This document shows positions 36,264 through 43,463 of a DNA stretch of 64,000 nucleotides, piece by piece (positions within the stretch are counted from its first letter, which is position 1; each line of letters starts with the position of its first letter). Below the pieces are notes generated by a model that was not told the origin of the DNA, made no database searches, and worked only from the letters and a program-made list of their open reading frames with translations. The position numbers and the translations under genes are program-made. Source of the stretch: Catonia carolina (taxonomy: Eukaryota > Arthropoda > Insecta > Hemiptera > Achilidae); contig JAQMRL010000006.1 of NCBI GenBank assembly GCA_035578175.1, positions 34,093,893 to 34,157,892 on the forward strand, in the 5' to 3' direction.

Positions 36264-37217
36264 TCTGGTGTGAAACACTCACACAACTTTCTCTTACCAA
36301 TGCAAATAATTAACAATAAATCTAACATTAGTATTAAAACATTAGAAATGAACAAAAACTTACCTCAAAAACATAACCTTATTTTAATCATGAGTGAATG
36401 ACGCAAAATGACAATCGAACTCAGTTTGGCTTAAAAATACGGAAAATCACGCTTTCACGCTAAACTAGGCTCTGTAGAGAAAAATGCTCTAAACAAAAGT
36501 TGTAGATCTTTTAATTTTCTATAAATTTAATTATATACACTTTTGTCGTAAAATGCATACTAAGACCGAAATGTTAAAAAAATCGATTTTCTCACGTTTT
36601 CGTGAGAAAAAAAACAGAAAATCGCAAATTACCGCTAAAATAAGCGTTATAAAAAAAATGTTTTAAACAGAAGTTGTAGGTTTTTAAATTTTCTACAACT
36701 TTTATTATATAAGTTTTTGCGCTAAAATTTATATTAAAGCCGTAATCTTAAAAAAACAACGTTTTTACGTGAAAACAGCCTCACCGAGAATTTCAGCAAA
36801 CATGGCGCCTACCCTATCTTGTAGAGAATAAAAAATTGAGTAAAATAGGCGATTTAAAAAAAAATCGTAGGAACAGTTTTTGAGAAAATCGCAAAAAACT
36901 GAAAGTTATACGAATAAACTACTACTTCCGGTTGACCGATTTTGATGAAAATGTTCGTGTCGCGTCCGGTAGTGGTATGTAACTTAAGTTTCAAGTTTCA
37001 AGTTCGTACGATGTTCCGTTCTTGAGATATTCTGTTCACACACAGACACACAGACACACACACACACACACACACACACAGACCAATCGCTAAAAACATG
37101 TTTTTTGGGTTCAGGGGGTCTGAAAACGTATAGATCCGGTGAAAACTCGATTTCGAAAAATCGACATGAAAACAATACTTTCCTTCCTATATATTCATAT
37201 AGGCAAGAGAAAGTAAA
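36264..37217 (+). mobile_element. H-family repeat, full-length reference copy
   Basis: TCTGGTGTGAAACACTCACA opens the element (hairpin GTGTGA/TCACAC), then ACTTTCTCTTACC. Internal landmarks are CTCACCGAGAATTTCAGCAA, ACTTCCGGTTGACCGATTTT, a CA/GACA microsatellite at 37036-37080 and the closing hairpin CCTATAT-ATTC-ATATAGG before CAAGAGAAAGTAAAA. The layout is a short inverted repeat (inset at the 5' side, terminal at the 3' side), an internal microsatellite and a 3'-terminal hairpin. This resembles non-autonomous Helentron-related elements (HINE/DINE-1 type). That assignment is an inference. Confidence 0.78.
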
Positions 37218-37924
37218 AAAGACTATATTTCTTTAATATTTATATGATATTAATGTAAGTTATTGATTTTTTTCAATAATGTATAAATTGTCGAGTTACG
37301 ACAGTACTACGTGATTTACGGCAACATTATTATTATGTAATATAAACAAATGACGTAGTCTACCTCTACAGACAAATGTATCCTGATCGAAAATGAATAC
37401 AAACAAATACATGATGATTACTGTTTTTTTTTATTAATTCTACATTAATTTAGACGATTCTATGGAAATGCGATACATATATTTTGTGCATGGAAATATG
37501 GATATCGTGATATATATTTTGACGATTGCTACCTAACCGTATCAAGGAGATACCTATATAAATGCCAGTTTTATTGTTTAGTTTATTCAAGTAGGTGTAT
37601 TTATACGAATACGTCAGATACAGTTTCGGTTTCATTAGGTAAGCGACCGCATCACAAACTGAATCTACAGGTACGTCAGAGTTAGGAATCACAATTCAAG
37701 GTTTACAAAATGACGTATCTCAACATACGACAGTACGTGATTTACAATCCACAACTTTTTGTAAGTTACGCAGAAACATTATTGCTCGTATCTTTGTTAA
37801 TAACGAAGATATAGACAAGTCAGTTCGTGATGGTGTAGAGTACACCCAGACACATTCATAGGCGACCTAACTCAAATTTCAAATTGTTTGAGGTACGTCA
37901 CTTTGTGATTCAGACGACGAATTG
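37218..37924. other. Unassigned AT-rich sequence
   Basis: Short phrases such as CGACAGTAC-ACGTGATTTAC recur (37299 and 37728), but I see no defined element. Confidence 0.4.
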
Positions 37925-38022
37925 TAAACCACGTCACTCCTCGTTTTACTTAGTAAAGCCTCTAGACGTTCAAACCGACTTTTTGGCTGATGACGTAAAC
38001 AACAACAACAACAACATGATGG
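37925..38022 (+). mobile_element. Family C 3' end with (AAC)n tail
   Basis: GTAAACCACGTCACTCCTCG and AGTAAAGCCTCTAGACGTTC lead to GGCTGATGACGTAAAC, then (AAC)6 at 38002-38016. The copy is 5'-truncated, which favours a retroposon. Confidence 0.65.
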
Positions 38023-38049
38023 AGGAGGAGAAGGATTGATAAAGTTGGA

Positions 38050-38590
38050 CTAGTGGTGGTAGCAAATGGTGTGTAAGGGGATTCTTTTTCTTAACGTGCC
38101 CTCTCCGATCGCAGGTTGGCAATCATGATAGCTATTCGGATCTTGGACACCGCAGCTCTGAACAGCTCCTCTGAGGTACAACGAAACCAGTCGCGAAGAT
38201 TCTTCAACCAAAATATTCTTCTTCTTCCCACATCTCCCCTGAATCTTGGCTTGTATTATCAAACGAAGCATTTCATTTCTTGGTCTACGCATAATGTGTT
38301 TTTTTTTTTTTTTATTTTGGTTTAACGTCCGACTGTTTTGCAAATTGCTGCTAATGAAGATTTTGAATTGCTGCTATTGCGGTGAAGAATGAAATGAATT
38401 TTTGTAACGTATGAAAAAATGCCATGCCCGAGTGGGATTCGAACCCAAGACCGCGTGATGAGACGCATAATGTAACCCTGATATTCCATTTTCATTTTTT
38501 GGATGGTGTAAACAAGCTCCTATTCTCCGCATGACTCTCTCGTTTGGTACTTTATCCGTCCAGTACTTTTAGCATGCGACTGTACAACCA
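38050..38590 (-). pseudogene. RTE-like RT C-terminal fragment, split by a SINE
   Basis: On the minus strand from 38590 one reads FELWLYSRMLKVL, SLFTPSKK and WNIRVTLCV. After the inserted SINE it continues as RNEMLRLIIQAKIQGRCGKK, VSLYLRGAVQSCGVQDPNSY and ends at about 38080. The order and wording match the plus-strand fragment at 44355-46095, so they are copies of one LINE family. Catalytic motifs lie upstream and are absent. Several frameshifts are present. Confidence 0.8.
38298..38462 (-). mobile_element. tRNA-derived SINE inserted in the RTE-like fragment
   Basis: Minus strand: a B box in CTTGGGTTCGAATCCCACTC, then the body, then TTGCAAAACAGTCGGACGTT and a poly-A tail (plus-strand T16). 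An exact 11-bp duplication, ACGCATAATGT, borders it (38287-38297 and 38463-38473). The A-box region is missing, so this copy is slightly 5'-truncated. The tail is shared with the SINE at 13175-13325. Confidence 0.85.
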
Positions 38591-38660
38591 AAGCTCAAAG
38601 TAAGGGGTTTAGGAGAACGAGAAAAAGAAAAAATGACTTCCTCTGTAAGAAATGTTTGAC

Positions 38661-38673
38661 ATTACTTAATCAA
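38661..38673. repeat. Left 13-bp target duplication of the R1-clade element
   Basis: ATTACTTAATCAA here recurs exactly at 42154-42166 after the element's terminal (ATTTACC)n repeats. Confidence 0.85.
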
Positions 38674-39330
38674 GTTTGCACTGGAGCTTTTAGTACATGC
38701 TCCTATGAGGCTACCACCGTAGCGGGAAAGGCTCTCCCGGCGGGTTTGAAAGTGCGAGTGCTTGCTGCAATGTGGAGATTGCGAAGGGGGCAGGAAGCCG
38801 AGATCTTCGGTGAGAGGTTCCGAGTCGCTCCGGCGGGTTGGGATCAGGATCCGGGGGTACCGGGTAATGTTAATGCCGATGTTATAAGGTTGCCCTACCC
38901 TGCTCTTAAGAAGAGAGTTGAAACTCTCGCTCTTGAAGCATGGCAGCGCGAGTGGGACACCGCACATAAGGGAAGGTCTCTGTATGATTTCAACCAGGAC
39001 CTGGGGGGATGGTACGCCTCTAGTGTTACATTAAGGACATCGGGTGTCCGAGTCCTAACTGGTCACGGTGAGTTTTCAGCATATCTAAAGCGGTTCCGCC
39101 TGCTGGCTGATGATTCTTGCGTCTGTGGGGAGGTCCAATCGAATACACACTTGCTGTACGATTGCCCCGCTCTTGGGGGGTCCAGACGACAACTGGCCCT
39201 GGAGCTTCAAGGCCAAGGGGAAAATTGGCCTCTCACGGAACGTTCGAGCTTGTACCGCGGGGTGCATGCCCGGGCGGTGTGGGGGTTCCTTGACGAGGTA
39301 GCTACGTTCTACCGTCGTCATGTAGTTTAA
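38674..39330 (+). pseudogene. C-terminus of R1-clade ORF2 with CCHC motif, open to its natural stop
   Basis: The frame enters directly from the target duplication (the ATG at 38656 lies in flanking DNA) and reads GAFSTCSYEATTVAGKALPA, a block that follows the RT thumb in R1-type elements. It continues through WQREWDTAHKGRSLYDFNQD and TGHGEFSAYLKRFRLLADDS to the zinc-binding CVCGEVQSNTHLLYDC, the CCHC finger typical of R1/TRAS-type ORF2 C-termini, which is thought to bind nucleic acid. The stop is TAA at 39328-39330. The endonuclease and RT catalytic parts are gone through 5' truncation, not through point mutation. No internal stop is present, so the insertion looks young. Confidence 0.85.
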
Positions 39331-39553
39331 TTAAGGGTTGTGTCCCGGCACTGTCGATGACACTGAAGTCTAAATTACAATGGTGTACAAACACTTTCTG
39401 GCGAATTTAAAGGCGACTAGGTCCTAACTAATATTTTATTATTAGTTATTATGTTTTATGTTTTATTATTATGTTATTATTATGTTATTTGTTATTATGT
39501 TTTATAGTTTGTCACCGGATGGCGACGTTAAGTGGCAACCTTATTAATTTGGT

Positions 39554-39569
39554 GGCCCTGAAAAGGGCC
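39554..39569 (-). terminator. Histone-mRNA-type 3' stem-loop in LTR copy 1
   Basis: The minus strand reads AAAC, GGCCCTTTTCAGGGCC, ACCAA: a 6-bp stem, TTTC loop and ACCA flank. This matches the metazoan replication-dependent histone stem-loop consensus bound by SLBP. It is placed where an LTR would need its transcript 3' end. Its function in the retrotransposon is inferred. Confidence 0.8.
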
Positions 39570-39950
39570 GTTTAAGCGGTGGTCGTCTGTCGTAGTCGTC
39601 GTGGCGGTCGGAGGCTGGGCGACACGGCGTGTCGTCGTCCAGCGGAGACGTCATCTTCTTCCCTCGCAGTAGTGCGTCGATGGCTGCTTCGTCGGGTCCG
39701 GTGGGCGCAAGGCTCGGTCGAGGGACCGCTGTGGGCATCGCTCGCGTCAGCGGGCGATGACGGTCCGGTCGACGGCCTACGGTGACGGGACGGCGAGCGG
39801 AAGCAGCATCTTCTCTCTTGCGGGGTCGTTGATTAGTTCTCGCTGGAGTCCGGCAGCCGTGTGCGGTGGTGGACGTCTCGTCTGCTGTCTGGTGGAAGTG
39901 AATCCCTCGGTGTCTTGATTGGAATTGATTCGGCCGGATCAGTGCAGCGC

Positions 39951-39960
39951 TCTTTATATA
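39951..39960 (-). promoter_or_regulatory. TATA box of LTR copy 1
   Basis: TATATAAAGA on the minus strand, about 195 bp inside the LTR and about 380 bp before the stem-loop. The second LTR has the same box at 40783-40792. Position and sequence fit a Pol II LTR promoter at the U3/R boundary. Confidence 0.7.
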
Positions 39961-40155
39961 GCTGCCAAGAGCGCTGTTGTAGAGAGCGGCGATTGGCTTG
40001 GCCTTGATGACAAAGGCAGCCGGAAGGTTTGTCGGGCGCCGCTACAGGGCTTTGTCGCTTCGCCGCTAAAGAGCCCATCGCGCCGACAAAGGCCGGAAGA
40101 AGTATTGAAGGCCGGCAACACAGTAAATGATTAATTAGAAGGGGTGGCGGTGACA

Positions 40156-40167
40156 ATTCCCCCCCAC
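40156..40167 (-). promoter_or_regulatory. Polypurine tract
   Basis: GTGGGGGGGAAT on the minus strand lies immediately upstream of the TGTCACC start of the LTR, the position used to prime plus-strand DNA synthesis. Confidence 0.8.
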
Positions 40168-40320
40168 TAAGAACTGTGCTGCCGGGTGAAATTTGGTGGC
40201 TGCAGGCGAGAACGTAGCAGTCCAGCCTCGTCAAGCTGCAGGCAGTTGTGTTGTGTTGGGCGCCATATCTTCTGTTATCTCAGGTGCTGGTCCGGTATGA
40301 AAAATCCTTTCCATATCCTT

Positions 40321-40339
40321 GCCCCACGTTCGGGCGCCA
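40321..40339 (-). promoter_or_regulatory. Primer-binding site, tRNA-Lys-like
   Basis: TGGCGCCCGAACGTGGGGC on the minus strand begins two bases after the LTR end. Its complement ends in GGGCGCCA and is very close to the 3' end of eukaryotic tRNA-Lys (CUU), with one extra C as I recall that tRNA. This fixes the element's orientation. Confidence 0.78.
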
Positions 40340-40341
40340 CT

Positions 40342-40987
40342 TGTCACCGGATGGCGACGTTAAGTGGCAACCTTATTAATTTGGTGGCCCTGAAAAGGGC
40401 CGTTTAAGCGGTGGTCGTCTGTCGTAGTCGTCGTGGCGGTCGGAGGCTGGGCGACACGGCGTGTCGTCGTCCAGCGGAGACGTCATCTTCTTCCCTCGCA
40501 GTAGTGCGTCGATGGCTGCTTCGTCGGGTCCGGTGGGCGCAAGGCTCGGTCGAGGGACCGCTGTGGGCATCGCTCGCGTCAGCGGGCGATGACGGTCCGG
40601 TCGACGGCCTACGGTGACGGGACGGCGAGCGGAAGCAGCATCTTCTCTCTTGCGGGGTCGTTGATTAGTTCTCGCTGGAGTCCGGCAGCCGTGTGCGGTG
40701 GTGGACGTCTCGTCTGCTGTCTGGTGGAAGTGAATCCCTCGGTGTCTTGATTGGAATTGATTCGGCCGGCTCAGTGCAGCGCTCTTTATATAGCTGCCAA
40801 GAGCGCTGTTGTAGAGAGCGGCGATTGGCTTGGCCTTGATGACAAAGGCAGCCGGAAGGTTTGTCGGGCGCCGCTACAGGGCTTTGTCGCTTCGCCGCTA
40901 AAGAGCCCATCGCGCCGACAAAGGCCGGAAGAAGTATTGAAGGCCGGCAACACAGTAAATGATTAATTAGAAGGGGTGGCGGTGACA
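40342..40987 (-). repeat. LTR copy 2 (5' LTR of the minus-oriented element), 646 bp
   Basis: Offset by exactly 832 bp from copy 1. It has the same termini, a TATA box at 40783-40792 and a stem-loop at 40386-40401. On its outer side the sequence is CTCGGGAAT (minus strand), so the last residues resemble the polypurine tract before LTR 1. This suggests that LTR 2 once terminated another internal region and that the present structure arose by recombination. Confidence 0.85.
40386..40401 (-). terminator. Histone-mRNA-type 3' stem-loop in LTR copy 2
   Basis: The 16-base hairpin and flanks are identical to those at 39554-39569. Confidence 0.8.
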
Positions 40988-41212
40988 ATTCCCGAGAGAA
41001 ACAGCGAAGCACCGCCTGGGGCGAACCCGGCGAAGCGACTAATTGCCGCTGGAACAGCGGACGGCCCGTCGTGGGCAAGCAGGAGACATCAGAAATGAAG
41101 CGAGAAGACTTGGTTCCTTATAGAGTTTCTTCGGCTGGAGCTGTGTTGTCTAGTTGTGTCCCTCGTGACTGCTGGTGTAAGACTGCTCTGTGTGTGCTAA
41201 CTACCTGCTTAT

Positions 41213-41678
41213 GTCAAGACGCCGGGGAGGTAAAAAGGAGCAACACCGCCGAGCCCGGCAACAACGACTCGCCGAACGGACAACCTCGTCACTGCAGCAG
41301 AGATCTCCTCGCCCCGTCGCATCACTTAGTTTAACCGTCGCGCCAGGGCCGGCTCCGTCATCTACCGTCACTGCACCACCTAACCATCCCCCTCCTTCTC
41401 CTACTCGTTATTTTACTCACCTCCCGTTGATCGCATTGCCAACCACATTAGTCACCCCTCTCCCTCCAACACCCCGTAAATTCCGCCCTAAAACCTTTTT
41501 CGTCGCTCTTGACAATATTCCTAAACCCTACTGTAACCTTCCCCGCAATACCATAATTCAATCGAACGATCCCCGACTCCCACTTATTCAGTATCCTCTC
41601 GAAGTCTCTTCCATAGAAAACACCATGACCGAACGCCGAAAAGCCTGCCGTGCCTTGACGTACAGCGACCGCCGTTAG
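41213..41678 (+). CDS. Hypothetical basic protein, frame ending 25 bp before a histone-type stem-loop
   Basis: A frame of about 154 codons from the ATG at 41213. An in-frame ATG at 41190 would add eight residues, but SRRRGGKKEQHRR directly after the second start looks like the real N-terminus. It has an Arg/Lys-rich start, a Pro/Ser/Thr-rich middle (PPNHPPPSPT, PLPPTPRKFRPKTFF) and an Arg-rich end (ERRKACRALTYSDRR). I recognise no family, and it is not a histone. It lies inside the plus-oriented LTR-like unit, with the hairpin just after its stop. It may be a gag fragment, a captured host piece, or only an accidental open frame in GC-rich LTR DNA. Confidence 0.35.
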
Positions 41679-41703
41679 AAGCACAATCTAACCATCATAA
41701 AAC

Positions 41704-41719
41704 GGCCCTTTTCAGGGCC
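41704..41719 (+). terminator. Histone-mRNA-type 3' stem-loop in the plus-oriented unit
   Basis: AAAAC, GGCCCTTTTCAGGGCC, ACCAA. The hairpin and its near flanks equal those in the two LTRs, although most surrounding sequence differs. Confidence 0.78.
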
Positions 41720-41831
41720 ACCAATTTATTGCCCACCAAGGTTGCAAACCGCTACCCAGCACTGACTCAGGCCGGCGAACGACTCTTTGAGAGCCTCCTC
41801 GCTCCCTCCGCCGCCCGCCTGGTGTCAAGTT

Positions 41832-42153
41832 ATTATGTTTTAAAATTTTCGACAATCAATTTTACCTGACTGTTAGGACCCACATGATTCTGACACGGGC
41901 CTTGAGCCCGAAGAGGCATGCTGACAAGAGGGCGAGTATTGCACACACTCCCCAGGTCTGCCGACCTGGCTCCGACTCGCCCTCGAAATTTGTATTTTCT
42001 ATGACTAGTTTTTATATATCTAAATCAAGGTGACTGTCGCCGTCACAACGTTCAATAAGAGTTCTTAGGAACGGCCTCCAGGTCTATGCCTTCCGGCGAC
42101 CAATTGGAGGGGAGGTGGTGGGAGAAATGCCAGAAAACCATTTACCATTTACC
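41832..42153 (+). other. Remainder of the R1-clade 3' UTR
   Basis: GC-moderate, non-coding, with palindromic words such as GGGCCTTGAGCCC near 41899 and CCAGGTCTGCCGACCTGG near 41952. It ends in reiterated ATTTACC. These hairpins may serve as recognition structures for the element's RT, as 3' UTR structures do in R-type elements (inference). Confidence 0.6.
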
Positions 42154-42166
42154 ATTACTTAATCAA

Positions 42167-42579
42167 AAGTGACCCCAAACAACCAGAGTTTTAACAAATA
42201 TTTTTTTAAAAAATTGCTAAGAAATAACTATTTTTTGTAGCCCTGGAACGAAAAGTTTGAGTGCAAATAATTTAACACTACACTTGTCTGTTATGGGCAT
42301 GTTACATTTCATTATTATTGCTTTACGTTGTTTACTCATGATTAAAAATAGGTTAGAATTTACATTTTTTATTTTGACGAGAGAAAATTTTTCGAGTGTT
42401 CACTGCAGATATTTTTATAAATGATTGATTCAATTTGGAAAATTATTTAGATTTCAGAGAAAATTAATTATTTTTTTACTGAAAAGTAATTAAATACATA
42501 ATTAAATTTATAAATAAATTTTAATTTATTTCTGTGTTCTAAACAGTATTGATGAATCTATAATGTAATAATATACTCG
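42167..42579. other. Spacer with a family C scrap and an H-family scrap
   Basis: GAGTGCAAATAATTTAACAC and GTCTGTTATGGGC at 42262-42299 match one family C end. GACGAGAGAAAATTTTTCGA near 42377 resembles an H-family end. The rest is A/T-rich. Confidence 0.45.
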
Positions 42580-43463
42580 TACATAAGTGTCTATTATCCA
42601 AACGTCAGTCATCCGAACCACCTTCGACGGAAAAAATACATACTTTTTCACGAAGAGGTCTTTTCTGCTCTAAAAACTGCAATACTATGGTGCAAAAAAT
42701 AGCCTGAATTTAGTGCTGCTGAAGCATTGTAACTAAAAAAATGAGAGATATTGCTGTGACAAAGAGAAGTTCAGTCTTAGTTCAAACGAAAATTCAAGAT
42801 TAAAAAAAAAATTGTGTAGTTTGTACAAGTGCGTTAAAAAATATTTCCTGGCGGATTTTACAGTAGTTTTTTACCCCCTTTTGAGACCGCAGTGGATCAC
42901 TTGAGTCAGTTTCTGGGCACTCTTTTGTGGTTCTTTTCTTTGATTTTCCTCCAGTATTCTTTCATTCTGGCAGATCTTCTTTGCCTTTCTGCTTTCAAAA
43001 AGATCGCTTTTCTGCTTCCTCTTTTATGTACCTTTCCTTGAAATCTAATATTTTTATCTTTTAACAGTTTCAGCTGTTCAGTTTTATTTTCTAGATCTTC
43101 GAAGGTGATGCCTAATTCTTCCATATCTTTTTTGATTTCTCTTAACCACACTACTTCTGTCGTTTTCTGGTAGGGTTTTCTGACTATTCAGTAGTTTATT
43201 TCATTAATTCAATCAGTTTTGAAATTCTGTATTTCTCCATTTTGTTTTTATGATCTTTAGAACTCTACATTTGTAATAAACGCAATAAATATTAGTGTTA
43301 TTTTAATTTGTGTTAGCATTTAGGTTATGTCACATTGTACCGTTTAAGTTATATTACCTTGTTACGGTACTTACAGTGTACCAAATTATAGTATTTAGCT
43401 TATTTGATTATCCAAAAAATTTGATTATCAGAACTTAGATCGGATAACTGATGCTCCACTGTA
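42580..43463. mobile_element. Pogo/Tigger-like DNA transposon remnant
   Basis: Left end TACATAAGTGTCTATTATCC then AGTCATCCGAACC; right end, inverted, TACAGTGGAGCATCAGTTAT then CCGATCTAAG. The repeated TTATCCGA-type words and TA edges recall pogo/Tigger termini. No transposase was found; the middle carries a different frame (42906-43170). Boundaries are approximate. Confidence 0.45.
42906..43170 (-). pseudogene. Possible C-terminal tail of a non-LTR ORF2
   Basis: The minus-strand frame reads VVWLREIKKDMEELGITFED, then NKTEQLKLLKDKN and RQRRSARMKEYWRKIKEKNH. The WL-x-EI-KDM-LGI-ED pattern followed by a basic tail is common at the extreme C-terminus of insect LINE ORF2 proteins. There is no other domain. 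It could be a relic captured in the surrounding inverted-repeat element, or coincidence. Confidence 0.4.

Larger units (their letters stand above)
39510..40155 (-). repeat. LTR copy 1 (3' LTR of the minus-oriented element), 646 bp
   Basis: On the minus strand it runs from TGTCACCGCCACCCC to CCATCCGGTGACA, giving the inverted termini TGTCACC/GGTGACA. It is almost identical to 40342-40987; the one difference I noticed is near 39938-39939 (GGATCAG versus GGCTCAG at 40770-40771). It holds a TATA box, then about 390 bp, then the histone-type stem-loop and a 40-bp tail. The frames across it (for example at 39544-39738 and 39833-40234, minus) are biased low-complexity readings and are not convincing genes. 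Confidence 0.88.
40156..40341 (-). other. Residual internal region (primer site to polypurine tract), 186 bp
   Basis: The segment has no coding capacity. Minus-strand order: AG, the primer-binding site, about 150 bp, then GTGGGGGGGAAT directly before the 3' LTR. A second TGGCGCCCAACA-like word lies near 40258-40265, as if part of the primer region had been duplicated. Confidence 0.75.
39510..41827. mobile_element. GC-rich LTR-retrotransposon composite with histone-type stem-loops
   Basis: The block starts TGTCACC and ends GGTGTCA, and is bracketed by AGTT (39506-39509 and 41828-41831), consistent with LTR-type integration and a 4-bp duplication. The A/T-repeat target also supplies a longer chance direct repeat. 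From left to right it contains a minus-oriented LTR, a 186-bp internal segment, a second minus-oriented LTR, and an 840-bp divergent segment that reads in the plus direction. Three identical histone-like hairpins occur. No gag, protease, RT or integrase is seen, so it is non-autonomous, with the minus-oriented part resembling a TRIM. Confidence 0.75.
40988..41827 (+). other. Divergent plus-oriented LTR-like unit
   Basis: 840 bp oriented opposite to the two LTRs. It ends with the histone-type hairpin followed by CACCAATTTATTGCCCACCA, an AAGGTTGC word also found after the hairpin in the LTRs, and the terminus CTGGTGTCA. A possible TATA-like word (CTTATAGAG) lies at about 41117. The TGACA at 40983-40987 could be its own left terminus. 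It may be a solo LTR of a diverged sister family or a fragment of the same element. I cannot decide between these. Confidence 0.5.
38674..42153 (+). mobile_element. R1-clade non-LTR retrotransposon, 5'-truncated, with a nested LTR composite
   Basis: The coding 3' end (38674-39330) is followed by a 3' UTR that is interrupted at 39510-41827 by LTR-retrotransposon DNA. The UTR resumes at 41832 and ends in tandem ATTTACC units. A perfect 13-bp target duplication brackets the whole. The higher GC content of coding and UTR relative to flanks is another sign of an insertion. Most of ORF2 and all of ORF1 are missing. Confidence 0.87.

Noticed and set aside
37036..37080. CRISPR-like or regulatory array in CA/GACA repeats
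   Set aside because: It is a plain microsatellite that is part of the H-family repeat.
39491..39504. 14-bp target duplication GTTATTATGTTTTA (also 41829-41842)
   Set aside because: The left side is a local TTATTATG simple repeat, so the long match is probably inherited from the target. The 4-bp AGTT next to the TG/CA ends is the better duplication.
39544..40234. Histone gene cluster suggested by histone-type stem-loops and a TATA box
   Set aside because: None of the frames resembles a histone. The 832-bp period is explained by two LTRs plus a short interior with primer site and polypurine tract, so these are LTR retrotransposon sequences carrying the hairpin.
39511..40987. Simple tandem duplication or satellite of 832-bp units
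   Set aside because: Only the 646-bp parts repeat. They have TGTCACC/GGTGACA termini, and the intervening 186 bp starts with a tRNA-complementary site and ends in a polypurine tract, which defines LTRs and not a satellite.
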